Assembly: GCA_013298815.1 (NCBI GenBank)
Contig: JAAFJF010000008.1
Span: 1 to 64,000 of the forward strand
From: Polaromonas sp.
GTDB taxonomy: Bacteria > Pseudomonadota > Gammaproteobacteria > Burkholderiales > Burkholderiaceae_C
Reading direction: 5' to 3'
DNA: 64,000 bases
The position numbers and the translations under genes were made by a program. Position 1 is the first letter of the stretch; each line of letters opens with the position of its first letter. The notes beneath the pieces were generated by a model that saw nothing but the letters and a program-made list of their open reading frames with translations, had not been told where the DNA came from and did no database searches. Below, one piece after another: positions 7,886 to 16,560 of this stretch.

Positions 7886-9658
7886 TTAAGCAGCTAGCCA
7901 AGCGCTGAGCTGCTTAGCTTGACTCAATTCTTTTCCCGCTTTGAATTGCCAAGTCAACTCTGCAGACCTGGCCGGCCAGTTCAACGTTAAATGAACCAAG
8001 CGCTTGTCTCTCGCGACGATGGCGGTTAGTTTTTGACTTTTTGCTGGGTGGTCAGTGATGTATTGCGCCAAATCGTCAAGTTTATGAATCCGCCAGCTTT
8101 GTGCGTTGCTGCCATTGCCAACCGTGATGCCCAGCCACTCATCTCCCGCAGCAAACCCCGCAGTTTCAGTGGCACCGCCGGTAAGCACGACTTTGATGTT
8201 GATACCACCAGCTTCTGAGAGACGCAAACCCAAGCGCTGCTGAAGCTGTGCGGGTTCATCAGAAACAGTAACACCGTGCTTGGCTAGCAATTCCCGCACA
8301 GGCAATTCGCCCGTGCCATGCACCCAAGCTTTGATCTCCTTGATAAATGAGCGTCCTCCAAGCTCTTCAAGCACGCTTGCAAAATCGCGTTCAGACAAGG
8401 GGCCAGCTTTGCAGCGTGCCCACAAACCACGCATCACATCGTCCAAAGTGGTTTTACCCTCTGCGCGAAGTGTCAAGTCGAAGCACATCGCCACCAAAGC
8501 GCCTTTGGTGTAGTAGCTCACGGTCGCATTAGCAGTGTTCGGCTCTGGACGGTAATATTTCACCCAAGCGTCAAAGCTGGCTTGCGCGACCGCTTGCACC
8601 TTGCGGCCTGGTGTTTGCATTACTTGGTTGGCGGTTTTGCAGAGCAAGTCTAAATACTGAGTATCGTCTATCAAACCTGCGCGACGCAGCAGCAAGTCGT
8701 CGTAATAGCTGGTGAAGCCTTCAAAAAACCAGAGTAGTTCAGTGTAATTTTCTTGGGAGTAATCAAATTCTGCAAACTCTTTAGGACGAAGTCGTTTGAC
8801 GTTCCACGCATGGAAATACTCGTGGCTGATCAAACCAAGCAGCGTGGTGTAGCCAGTGGGTTGTTTAACTTCTCCCAAGCGAGGTAAGTCTTTACGATTA
8901 CAAATAAGGGCTGTGGAATTGCGGTGTTCTAAGCCGCCATAGCCATCGTCTACTGCATTGAGCATTAACACATAGCTTTTGAAAGGTGGTTTTGATGATT
9001 TTCCATGCCAAAACTGCATTTCAGTTTCACAAATCTTCTGCGTATCGGCAATAAGCTTTGCGCCGTCAAACGTAGCTGCAGCGCCGGCAACCACAAAGCG
9101 GTGCTTCGCGCCACGCACTGTAAAGTTACCGCTCCAAAAAGCACCTAATTCAAAAGGGCAGTCAACCAGTTCGTCATAGTCAGCAAATGAGTAACTTCCA
9201 AAGCCTTGTTTGTTGACCTTTAGCGCCGTTGCACCTGTTGCAACTTGCCAATTGCGTTTGACTGAAAGTGGCTTGATATCTAAAACGTGCGCAATGTCTT
9301 CTTGACCTTCAACACGCAAACACAGGCTCGTACCATTGAAAAAGCCGCGAGAGTCATCTAGCCAAGCAGTGCGCACCGAGTTGTCATGGGCGAAAACTTG
9401 GTAAGTTATCACCAAAGGCTTGGTCGAATCACAATCAATCTGCCAAGAGCATTTGTCAGCTTGAATCGCGGCCAACTGCTTTTTGCCTTGGAAGACCAAG
9501 AGTTTTTGCAAATTTTTAGCAAATTCCCGTACCAAGTAACTGCCTGGAATCCACACTGGCAATGAGACATGCTGCGTGATGGCGGGTTCAGGGATGGTCA
9601 GTGTGACTTGAAACAAATGCGCATTCAAATCATGTAATTCAACTTTGTAGGTAATCAT
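7886..9658 (-). CDS. M61 family metallopeptidase with PDZ domain
   Basis: Predicted zinc aminopeptidase of the glycyl-aminopeptidase family (M61). The 590-residue protein has an N-terminal beta domain, then the catalytic domain with HEYFHAWNVKRLRP (HExxH, about residues 278-282) and the downstream glutamate in FFEGFTSYYDDL. The C-terminal 150 residues contain a PDZ-like segment (LGLRLSEAGGINIKVVLTGGATETAGFAAGDEWLGI). No signal peptide is visible, so it is probably cytoplasmic. Its last codons contain an inverted repeat (7887-7916) facing the DAHP synthase gene. Confidence 0.92.
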   Translation of the reverse strand: MITYKVELHDLNAHLFQVTLTIPEPAITQHVSLPVWIPGSYLVREFAKNLQKLLVFQGKKQLAAIQADKCSWQIDCDSTKPLVITYQVFAHDNSVRTAWLDDSRGFFNGTSLCLRVEGQEDIAHVLDIKPLSVKRNWQVATGATALKVNKQGFGSYSFADYDELVDCPFELGAFWSGNFTVRGAKHRFVVAGAAATFDGAKLIADTQKICETEMQFWHGKSSKPPFKSYVLMLNAVDDGYGGLEHRNSTALICNRKDLPRLGEVKQPTGYTTLLGLISHEYFHAWNVKRLRPKEFAEFDYSQENYTELLWFFEGFTSYYDDLLLRRAGLIDDTQYLDLLCKTANQVMQTPGRKVQAVAQASFDAWVKYYRPEPNTANATVSYYTKGALVAMCFDLTLRAEGKTTLDDVMRGLWARCKAGPLSERDFASVLEELGGRSFIKEIKAWVHGTGELPVRELLAKHGVTVSDEPAQLQQRLGLRLSEAGGINIKVVLTGGATETAGFAAGDEWLGITVGNGSNAQSWRIHKLDDLAQYITDHPAKSQKLTAIVARDKRLVHLTLNWPARSAELTWQFKAGKELSQAKQLSAWLAA

Positions 9659-9703
9659 AGGCTCAAGAATAACGCAAAGATGTAGGGTTTAGAGCAAAAG
9701 CAA

Positions 9704-9735
9704 AAAAGCGCTGAATATTGCTATTCAGCGCTTTT
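9704..9735 (-). terminator. Terminator after yegP
   Basis: AAAAGCGCTGAAT and ATTCAGCGCTTTT form a long near-perfect hairpin. On the minus strand it is followed by a T run, so it terminates transcripts of the yegP-like gene; being symmetric it may act both ways. Confidence 0.85.
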
Positions 9736-9751
9736 GTTGTGAGGTAAAAAC

Positions 9752-10087
9752 TTAAGCTGTCAAATCAACAGTTTTAGCACTAGGTCCGTTTGTTTGAACG
9801 GACTTGATGCCGTTATCTCGTGCTTTCTCAGACTCATACATTTCACTTTTACCGATGACTTGGTGGTTACCCGCTTTGAGCACAAAGTAGGGTGCTTTGT
9901 TTTTGCCTTCTAATTTTGCAAAACGACCAATATCAGCAGAATTTTTTTGCACAGAGGCAATACCGTTCAAAGCACTGGACTTTGACTCGTACATTTCACT
10001 AGAAAGAATAATTTGCCCATTGCTAGCAAGCAGATTAAAAAAAGTTTTACCGTTTTTAGATTTCTTCAACTCAAATTTTCCGGCCAT
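9752..10087 (-). CDS. yegP: YegP family protein, two tandem DUF1508 repeats
   Basis: Small cytoplasmic protein of unknown function (UPF0339). The 111 residues consist of two copies of the DUF1508 module, residues about 4-52 and 54-103, each with FxLK(S/A)xN near its start and the SEMYES...NGI(A/K)SVQ(K/T)N motif at its end. AGGAG precedes the start. It stands alone between terminators. The family is often stress-associated but no activity is established. Confidence 0.92.
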   Translation of the reverse strand: MAGKFELKKSKNGKTFFNLLASNGQIILSSEMYESKSSALNGIASVQKNSADIGRFAKLEGKNKAPYFVLKAGNHQVIGKSEMYESEKARDNGIKSVQTNGPSAKTVDLTA

Positions 10088-10240
10088 AAAAGTCTCCTGG
10101 TTAAAAGTGTCGTGATTTCAAAGAATCGATCGAAAATAACAGAAACGTTAACGGTGCTTAACTCAAAGTTATTAGCCGTTAGCCATCAGTTTGTAACCGC
10201 AAAAGCAGTTTTTTGCAACTCGTTGGTTTTGGGCGCACAT

Positions 10241-11317
10241 TCAAAGCAACTGCGACACACCCCAAGCAATACTCAAAGCCACTGGCAAAGTTGCTAACCA
10301 AGATAGCAAAATACTGCGCAATGCCTGCCAATTTAAGGTTCCCGCACTTGCACCTACACCAGCAATGGCACCTACGGATACGTGGGTGGTAGAGACAGGT
10401 AGGCCAAATTTGCTCGCAAGCAAAACCAAAGTGGCGGTGATCAAGTTGGCTGCTAGGCCTTGCTTGTCGTCCAAGCGCGTTACTTTTTGGCTCATGGTTG
10501 TCGCTACTTTTTTGGCGAAAACCAAGCCACCAACGGTCATCAACAAACCTACCAGCGCGATTGGGATTTTTGAGTTGGTGAATTGCGCTGCAAAAAGAAG
10601 AGCAGCAAGTTTGGGCGTATCGTTGAGGGCACGCGCAAAGCAGATGGTGGCGGCAGATCCGATATGGATTTTTCTCAGTAAACTTGAAATTGAAAAACTA
10701 GTCTGCACGCTGATGTTGTCACAGCTGGCTTTGTCGCTGATTAAGATAGCTGGAATAGCGGTGCCAAGCATTGCAGTATTGGTAGATGTCAATCGCACGG
10801 GTATCGCATCAACAAGGCATGCACAATCGTTTTTTGACTTCCGCATGGCTATTATTTTGTAAAGTACTAGCCCCAAACTCGCTGCTATGACGGGGCTAAT
10901 TAACAGAGGTACAAAAAAGGCTTGCCATAACTTGTTGAAATCTACATGGCTACCTGTCTGCCCCAAACCTGCACCAATCAAGCCACCAATCAAGGCATGC
11001 GTTGTCGATATAGGAAACCCGAGCCGTGTTGCTAAAAACACAGTTAGTGCAGCGCCACACCCAACACTAAGAATAAAAGCGGGCGTGCTTGCAACAGCAT
11101 TCGGCACCAACCCTCTGCCAGAAAACTGTTGAATCAAGTTGTCTGCTAACAACCACGATGCAACGCTACCAGCCAAGGTTGCCAATGTCGCCAATGCCAA
11201 AGCCTGGCGATAGCTCAGTGTGTCTGAGCCCCAAACCGTAGCAAAACCTTTGAAGTTGTCATTAGCACCATTGTTGAAAGCTAAAAATAGGGCTACGGCA
11301 ATGAGAGCAAATTCCAT
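10241..11317 (-). CDS. pit: Pit-type inorganic phosphate/arsenate permease
   Basis: Polytopic membrane protein of the PiT family, which carries divalent-metal phosphate complexes and also accepts arsenate. The two internally repeated PiT signatures are present: NNGANDNFKGFATVWG at the N-terminus and the paired GFPISTTHALIGG / GLPVSTTHVSVGA segments. Length (358) is short compared with E. coli PitA (499), which has a larger central loop. The start lies nine bases after the arsM stop, so it is the last gene of the arsS operon. Inference: it may import the arsenate or phosphate that the operon deals with. Confidence 0.9.
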   Translation of the reverse strand: MEFALIAVALFLAFNNGANDNFKGFATVWGSDTLSYRQALALATLATLAGSVASWLLADNLIQQFSGRGLVPNAVASTPAFILSVGCGAALTVFLATRLGFPISTTHALIGGLIGAGLGQTGSHVDFNKLWQAFFVPLLISPVIAASLGLVLYKIIAMRKSKNDCACLVDAIPVRLTSTNTAMLGTAIPAILISDKASCDNISVQTSFSISSLLRKIHIGSAATICFARALNDTPKLAALLFAAQFTNSKIPIALVGLLMTVGGLVFAKKVATTMSQKVTRLDDKQGLAANLITATLVLLASKFGLPVSTTHVSVGAIAGVGASAGTLNWQALRSILLSWLATLPVALSIAWGVSQLL

Positions 11318-11326
11318 GCAAAACTC

Positions 11327-12364
11327 CTAGCAGCAAGCTGCAGTGTTGCTGTTGGCGCTTGTATCGTATGGGATAGATGTCCCACACCCCGTAAAAATGC
11401 CGTAATGGCGATCGAAGTTACCGATGAACTCAAAATGAGGCGCAAATCGTGTGTCTTGTAGCATTCGCCATGTGTTGCCGCACACGGGAAAGACGCGTCC
11501 TACTTCCATGTCGTGGTGCTTATCAAGCGCATATTTATCTGAATGCTCAGGTATCGTGCCTTTGTAAATCACAGCTTGGCCGTAGTCTTCGCAGGCGGTT
11601 TCTAACTCGGCAATTTTGAAGAGGCGGTAAGTGGCAGAGTAAAAGCGCAAGTTGCCTGCACGTTGAGCCAGTATGGGGTCGGTAATCTCTAAGGGTCTAT
11701 CAGTGGTCAATCGTGGATCGGCAAAACCGTGCTGGTGAGACAGACGAACAAAGTCGTTCCAATACAAAGCGCCGCCCAAGCACTCACCATAGAGCACCGG
11801 GTCATTACGTACGGCAGCGGGTACGCGGCGATCCGCGTACACATCAGAAAAGAAAAACTCACCCCCAGGTTTGAGCAGGCGGTGCACGCCGCGCATGACG
11901 GCATCTTTGTCGGGCGACAAGTTGACGACGCAGTTAGACACGATGACATCAAAGCTGCCTGGTTCGAGATTCAAATCTTCTAGTCGCTCTATATACCCCT
12001 GTATAAACTGGACATTATCAAAACCAAAGACTTCTGCGTGGTGTGCTCTGTATTTATCAGCAATAGCAAGTTGCTCATCTGTCATATCAACCCCAACCAC
12101 CGAGCCCGTGGGCCCCACAAGCTGCGCCAAGGCGTAAACGTCTCGGCCAGAGCCGCAGCCCAAATCAAGGACACGGCAACCCTTCAATAGCGGTGGGCAA
12201 ACCAATCCGCAGCCGTAGTAGCGAGACAGCACATCTGGGTGAATGTTGCTGAGCAAAGGCTTCAACCATTCTGGTATGGCGCTGATGTCACAGCAGGCGC
12301 TGGTCTTTAAGTCGCTCGTACTCTGGAGTTGACGGCCGTAATAGTCTTGGACAATATCGTACAT
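11327..12364 (-). CDS. arsM: Arsenite S-adenosylmethionine methyltransferase
   Basis: Methylates As(III) to mono-, di- and trimethylated arsenic using SAM. The Rossmann motif VLDLGCGSGRD is at residues 65-75. The cysteines that bind As(III) in characterised ArsM enzymes have counterparts here: the CC pair at 24-25, Cys145 in SNCVVNLS and Cys195 in GECLGGA; the spacing of 50 between the last two is the same as in known ArsM. The C-terminus ends in a CC pair. It sits in a minus-strand operon with arsS and two glycosyltransferases, pointing to arsenosugar synthesis rather than simple volatilisation. Confidence 0.9.
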   Translation of the reverse strand: MYDIVQDYYGRQLQSTSDLKTSACCDISAIPEWLKPLLSNIHPDVLSRYYGCGLVCPPLLKGCRVLDLGCGSGRDVYALAQLVGPTGSVVGVDMTDEQLAIADKYRAHHAEVFGFDNVQFIQGYIERLEDLNLEPGSFDVIVSNCVVNLSPDKDAVMRGVHRLLKPGGEFFFSDVYADRRVPAAVRNDPVLYGECLGGALYWNDFVRLSHQHGFADPRLTTDRPLEITDPILAQRAGNLRFYSATYRLFKIAELETACEDYGQAVIYKGTIPEHSDKYALDKHHDMEVGRVFPVCGNTWRMLQDTRFAPHFEFIGNFDRHYGIFTGCGTSIPYDTSANSNTAACC

Positions 12365-12400
12365 GGTGTGTTTTTGAAGTGAAATGGGTCAATAAGATGT

Positions 12401-13051
12401 CTAAACGGCGTTTGAGTTTAGATTTGCTTTGTGCGAGTCAACGTAGCCCCAATCAACTGGAAGTTGGGCAAGATCAAGGGGTTCGTCAATGTCGTGTAGG
12501 GTTTGCAGCACTTTAACCTCACAGTCAATTTGCGCCATTATTTGCAAGGTTTTAAGCGCTACCGTACTTGTGCTCCAGAGCATATTTTCAAAAAGTCGAT
12601 TCTCAAAACTTTTTAAAGCAAGAAGTGCATAGCCGCCATCGTAGGTCGGCAACAGCGAAGCATCGTAGTCGTGCAGAGCTTGTGCAGCTTCGTGCAATGT
12701 AAACACGTCAATGGCTGGGCAATCGGTGCCTATCAGTAAAACAGCTTCACCGGCGCTTGTTGAGCGAGCAACTGCGCGAGCCATACGTTCACCCAAATCG
12801 CCGTCACCTTGTGCAGTCCAAACCATGTTGGTTGGTAAATCCAAGTTTTGCCAAGCTGGGTCCTTAGGATCAGGTGTGGCACAAATTTCAACAACGCCTA
12901 GTTTTGATGCCAAGGCAGTTGCCAGTGTGTGAGAAAGCATCTTCTTAGCCAACTGTGCTGCCCCTTCTGCGCCCAAAGCCGGAATCAACCGCGTTTTGGC
13001 AAACCCAGCTACAGGCGCTTTCGCCATGATGACAATACGAATCGGCATCAT
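12401..13051 (-). CDS. Glycosyltransferase-like, rSAM-associated transferase 1
   Basis: Belongs to the DUF2064/TIGR04282 family of nucleotidyl- or glycosyltransferase-like proteins that accompany the ArsS radical SAM enzyme. The 216-residue protein begins MMPIRIVIMAKAPVAGFAKTRL and contains the GTDCPAID and PTYDGGYALLAL segments typical of the family. Its start overlaps the stop of the preceding gene as ATGA (13048-13051), so the two are translationally coupled; the longer open frame up to 13189 overlaps that gene and is unlikely. A role in attaching or preparing the sugar part of arsenosugars is inference. Confidence 0.85.
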   Translation of the reverse strand: MMPIRIVIMAKAPVAGFAKTRLIPALGAEGAAQLAKKMLSHTLATALASKLGVVEICATPDPKDPAWQNLDLPTNMVWTAQGDGDLGERMARAVARSTSAGEAVLLIGTDCPAIDVFTLHEAAQALHDYDASLLPTYDGGYALLALKSFENRLFENMLWSTSTVALKTLQIMAQIDCEVKVLQTLHDIDEPLDLAQLPVDWGYVDSHKANLNSNAV

Positions 13052-13728
13052 GCGTATAACTCCGCTAATTTCTGCGGGTTTCGACCCCGCCAATACGCCC
13101 AACGCAGCCGCCACATTAAGACAATCGTCGTCCAAACGCCTTTGGATTCCCAGCGTCTGCCCGAGGTGATGACGGGTGAGGCGATGCAAGCAGGGCGAGA
13201 TAGCTGGCGCAAACGGCGCGACGCTTCAATATCTTCCATCAAGGCCTGCTCTGGGAAACCGTCTATTTTTTGAAAAGCTATGCGAGTCATAAACATCGCT
13301 TGGTCGCCAGTGGCGATACCCGTTAAACGTGAGCGCCAATTCATCATGCGCGAAACAACGCCCAACATCCAAGGCTTGCCCGCAATGCGCACATCAAACC
13401 GCCCCCAACTGATATCGCCAACTAAGCTAGAGGTGATGGCTGCCAACGCATTCGCCGGTAACTGCGTATCTGCATGCAAAAACAGCAAAACATCACCGGC
13501 TGTTTGTGCCGCCCCCGCGTTCATTTGCCATGCACGCCCTTTGGGCGAGCTGACGACGCGCAAGCCCGCTTTTTCAATCAAAGCAACAGTGCCATCCGTG
13601 CTGCCGCCATCTGCAAAAACAAGTTCAAAGTCAGGGTTTGCAATTTCCTCAAGCGCTGCTAAGTCGCCCATCAATCTCGGCAAAACGAGCGACTCATTAA
13701 AAACCGGAACAACGATGGATATCTTCAT
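13048..13728 (-). CDS. Family 2 glycosyltransferase, rSAM-associated transferase 2
   Basis: GT-A fold glycosyltransferase of the TIGR04283 type. The N-terminus MKISIVVPVFNESLVLPRLM and the nucleotide-binding region FADGGSTDGT, then LLFLHADTQLP (DxD-like) are the GT2 hallmarks; MEDIEASRRLRQL follows. I start it at ATG 13728; ATG 13746 (MYFFSSMK) five bases after the arsS stop is also possible. Overlaps the downstream transferase by four bases. Probably acts after ArsM and ArsS in arsenosugar assembly, by gene context. Confidence 0.86.
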   Translation of the reverse strand: MKISIVVPVFNESLVLPRLMGDLAALEEIANPDFELVFADGGSTDGTVALIEKAGLRVVSSPKGRAWQMNAGAAQTAGDVLLFLHADTQLPANALAAITSSLVGDISWGRFDVRIAGKPWMLGVVSRMMNWRSRLTGIATGDQAMFMTRIAFQKIDGFPEQALMEDIEASRRLRQLSRPACIASPVITSGRRWESKGVWTTIVLMWRLRWAYWRGRNPQKLAELYA

Positions 13729-13750
13729 GCTGCTAAAAAAATACATCTTA

Positions 13751-14734
13751 TCAAGCTGGAAGCGCGCCCGCGCAGCTGCTGCCTTGTCCCGCAGTGCAGC
13801 CATAGCAGTGGTCAGCCACACGAATGGGCTTTCCATGCAAATCGTTGCTCAGCAGGTCGCGCAAATGGGGGCGGTTGATGGTTGTCGCTTCTGCATTGAT
13901 TTCGGTGGGGATGGCCAACTCAAGCTGTTGGTTAAAGTCGCAGTCGTACAAATAGCCCTGCCAATCCACGCTCACCGTGCTGCGGCACATCACATGCTCT
14001 AGGTTTTCAGCTAAAAAGTTGTCGCGCAGCAATTGCATATACGGCGAAAACGTTTTTTTAGAAATCAGCATCGAACCAAACCGTTTGATCGGCATATTGG
14101 TTAATGCAAACAACTCGTTGAACACGATGCCAAAATGTGTCAAAAGCTCGCGTTTGTAGTCAGCTTGCAGATTGCTTTGATTCGGCGGTAGGCTAGGGCC
14201 TTGCGGGTTATAGACCAAATTCAAAAGCAAGCCCGTACCCGGTTGACCATAGCCCAAAGCGTTGAGCTTTTGCAGCCCCGCAATGCTAAGGTCAAACACG
14301 CCTTTACCGCGTTGTTTGTCCACGTTTTCGAGCGAATAGCAGGGCATAGAGGCAACGACTTCCACTTTTTGATCTGCCAAAAAAGTTGCCAAATCTTCTT
14401 GCCCAGGCTCAAACAAAATCGTCAAATTACAGCGGTCAATCACCCGCACGCCTTGCGCACGCGCTTCAGCCACAATGCGTTTGAAGCCCTGGTGCAGCTC
14501 TGGTGCGCCGCCGGTTAAATCCAGCGTTTCGATGTTGCGTTTTTTGAGCACTTGGCTGATCATGTCAATCAGCCCGTCGTCCATCATCTCCGTGCGGTGC
14601 GGCCCTGCGTCAACGTGGCAATGCACGCACGACTGGTTGCACAAGTAGCCAAGGTTGACCTGAAGTGTTCTTAGGCGCTTGCGCGTCAGCGCTGGGAAGT
14701 TGCTGGTTTGAAGCAGCGGCAAGGTGGCGTGCAT
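13751..14734 (-). CDS. arsS: Arsenosugar biosynthesis radical SAM protein ArsS
   Basis: Radical SAM enzyme thought to transfer the 5'-deoxyadenosyl group to methylated arsenic. The 327-residue protein has the 4Fe-4S motif CNQSCVHC (Cys32, 36, 39), then TGGAPEL, and a cysteine-rich C-terminus with Cys residues in HVMCRS, YDCDF and CYGCTAGQGSSC that probably bind further clusters or arsenic. Some relatives (TIGR04167) are selenoproteins; here only Cys codons and no in-frame TGA are seen. First gene of the operon; its promoter must lie in the 140-base gap shared with the divergent mtnP. Confidence 0.88.
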   Translation of the reverse strand: MHATLPLLQTSNFPALTRKRLRTLQVNLGYLCNQSCVHCHVDAGPHRTEMMDDGLIDMISQVLKKRNIETLDLTGGAPELHQGFKRIVAEARAQGVRVIDRCNLTILFEPGQEDLATFLADQKVEVVASMPCYSLENVDKQRGKGVFDLSIAGLQKLNALGYGQPGTGLLLNLVYNPQGPSLPPNQSNLQADYKRELLTHFGIVFNELFALTNMPIKRFGSMLISKKTFSPYMQLLRDNFLAENLEHVMCRSTVSVDWQGYLYDCDFNQQLELAIPTEINAEATTINRPHLRDLLSNDLHGKPIRVADHCYGCTAGQGSSCAGALPA

Positions 14735-14874
14735 GGCGATTCCTCTGTTTTTGACTAGGTTTTCTTTGAAGCTTGTGAACTTAGTCGCGTTTATTGCACA
14801 TATATTACAGTGTCTAGTATTAAATATTGCAATTTAAACCGCACGTTTTTAAAGGTTAAAGAGGTAGATTCATC

Positions 14875-15756
14875 ATGCAAAAAACTTTGGTAGGCGTCAT
14901 AGGCGGCAGCGGCTTGTACAACATGGATTCGCTTCAAAACGCGACCGAACACCACATTAATACACCTTTTGGCAAACCCTCAGATGTTGTCGTTACGGGT
15001 GATATCGATGGCGTAGGCGTTGCATTTATCGCACGACATGGACGCGGTCATCGCTTGATTCCTTCTGAAGTGCCGTACCGCGCCAACGTTTACGCTCTGA
15101 AACAACTGGGCGCTAAGTATTTGATCTCCTTGTCCGCCGTAGGTTCCCTAAGCGGCGAGATGAAACCGCTGGATATGGTTTTGCCCGACCAGTTTATCGA
15201 CCTCACCAAACGCCGCGACAGCACTTTTTTCGGCAACGGCGCAGTAGCGCACACTTCATTGGCCGAGCCAATTTGCGTTAATTTGGCCGATGTGCTGGCT
15301 AGAGCCGTCACGCAAACGCACAAGGATGTCAACATGGGCGCAGATTTTGCTCTGCACCGTGGTGGCGCTTATGTGTGCATTGAAGGCCCGCAGTTTTCCA
15401 CCATGGCCGAATCGCACTGGTACCGCAGCATGGGCGCTAAAGTGATTGGTATGACCAACATGCCCGAAGCCAAGCTCGCCAAAGAAGCGCAAATGGCCTA
15501 TGCCAGCTTGGCGATGGTGACTGACTTTGATTGCTGGCATCCGCGCGAGGCGCATGTCACCGCCAATACCGCCATTGCCAATTTGATGAAAAACGCGGGT
15601 TATGCGCAGTTGATTGCTGCTGCAGCGGTGCGTTTGCTGGGGGTTGAAAAGCCAGTATCTGCCGCGCATACCTCGCTAGCCACATCGTTAGTGACGCAGC
15701 CCGCCGATATGTCGCCTGACGTGTTAGCTCGGTTGCAGGTTCTTTGGGCTGATTAA
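14875..15756 (+). CDS. mtnP: 5'-methylthioadenosine phosphorylase (MTAP/PNP family)
   Basis: Cleaves 5'-methylthioadenosine with phosphate to adenine and methylthioribose 1-phosphate. Family motifs present: VIGGSGLYN near the N-terminus, ARHGRGH phosphate loop, SAVGSL, IEGPQFSTMAES and TNMPEAKLAKEA. The segment TDFDCWHP carries the Asp used for 6-aminopurines. 293 residues is normal. It is divergent from the arsS operon; ArsS chemistry would produce 5'-deoxy-5'-arsinoyl adenosines and 5'-deoxyadenosine, both plausible phosphorylase substrates, so a role in that pathway is possible but unproven. Confidence 0.9.
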   Translation: MQKTLVGVIGGSGLYNMDSLQNATEHHINTPFGKPSDVVVTGDIDGVGVAFIARHGRGHRLIPSEVPYRANVYALKQLGAKYLISLSAVGSLSGEMKPLDMVLPDQFIDLTKRRDSTFFGNGAVAHTSLAEPICVNLADVLARAVTQTHKDVNMGADFALHRGGAYVCIEGPQFSTMAESHWYRSMGAKVIGMTNMPEAKLAKEAQMAYASLAMVTDFDCWHPREAHVTANTAIANLMKNAGYAQLIAAAAVRLLGVEKPVSAAHTSLATSLVTQPADMSPDVLARLQVLWAD

Positions 15757-15780
15757 AACTATTTCGAAAATGTCAGCAGC

Positions 15781-16518
15781 TTATTTGGCTGCAGTCAGCA
15801 TTTTCTCAACCTGAGCCGCATCAATCGCACCCGGTACGCGTGTGCCGTCTACAAAAAACATGGTCGGTGTGCCGGTGATTTTGTACTTTTTCCCAAATTC
15901 CACATTGCGGGCGACTGCTGCCGTGTCGCAGGTGGCTGGCACCACCGCTTGGTCACGCACCATGTAATCTTGCCACGCTTTGGCTTTGTCTTTGGCGCAC
16001 CACAGGTTGTTGGATTTGGTCACGGAATCCGCACCTAAGATAGGGTAGAGGAACATGTAAAAAGTCGCATTGTCCACTTTTTGCATCTCACGCTCATAGC
16101 GCTTGCAATAGCCGCAGTTCGGGTCTTCAAACACCGCAATCTTGCGCTTGCCATTGCCGCGCACGATGGTGAAAGCGTCTTTCAAAGGCAATGCCGAAAA
16201 GTCAATCGCGCTTAATTTGTTGGTGCGAATTTCGGTTAAATTGCTCCGCGCTTTGGTGTCAAACACGCTGCCTTGAATCAAAAAATTGCCTTCTGCATCG
16301 GTGTAAAAAATCTCCGTACCGTTCACTCTGACTTCAAACAAACCATCCATAGGCGTTTTGCTGATCTCATCAATCGCTGGCAAATTGGGTAAACGCTCTT
16401 TCAGATTCTTAGTAATAGTGGCATCTTGCGGTGTGGCTGCAAAAGCGCTGACGCTGAGCAGCAAGCCTGCGACTAAAGACGGCAATAACTGTATCGAGAA
16501 CTTTTTAAATGCCAACAT
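15781..16518 (-). CDS. dsbC: Thiol:disulfide isomerase DsbC
   Basis: Periplasmic disulfide isomerase/reductase. Residues 1-28 are a signal peptide ending AFAA. An N-terminal dimerisation domain (about 29-95, with GLFEVRVNGTEIFYTD) is followed by a thioredoxin domain with CGYC at residues 135-138 and the cis-proline loop ITGTPTMFF. Length 245 is near the E. coli enzyme plus signal. It follows the UbiH-like gene on the same strand with a 42-base gap. Confidence 0.94.
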   Translation of the reverse strand: MLAFKKFSIQLLPSLVAGLLLSVSAFAATPQDATITKNLKERLPNLPAIDEISKTPMDGLFEVRVNGTEIFYTDAEGNFLIQGSVFDTKARSNLTEIRTNKLSAIDFSALPLKDAFTIVRGNGKRKIAVFEDPNCGYCKRYEREMQKVDNATFYMFLYPILGADSVTKSNNLWCAKDKAKAWQDYMVRDQAVVPATCDTAAVARNVEFGKKYKITGTPTMFFVDGTRVPGAIDAAQVEKMLTAAK

Positions 16519-16560
16519 GTATGAATCCCAACTATAAAACTAAATAAAACCAAATCTAAA

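Noticed and set aside
7887-7916. Inverted repeat TAAGCAGCT/AGCTGCTTA between DAHP synthase and the M61 gene
   Set aside because: No T run and it lies in the last M61 codons; not enough to call a terminator.
14735-14874. ArsR-type operator between arsS and mtnP
   Set aside because: The gap is AT-rich with partial symmetries, but no convincing inverted repeat, and no arsR gene is in the window.
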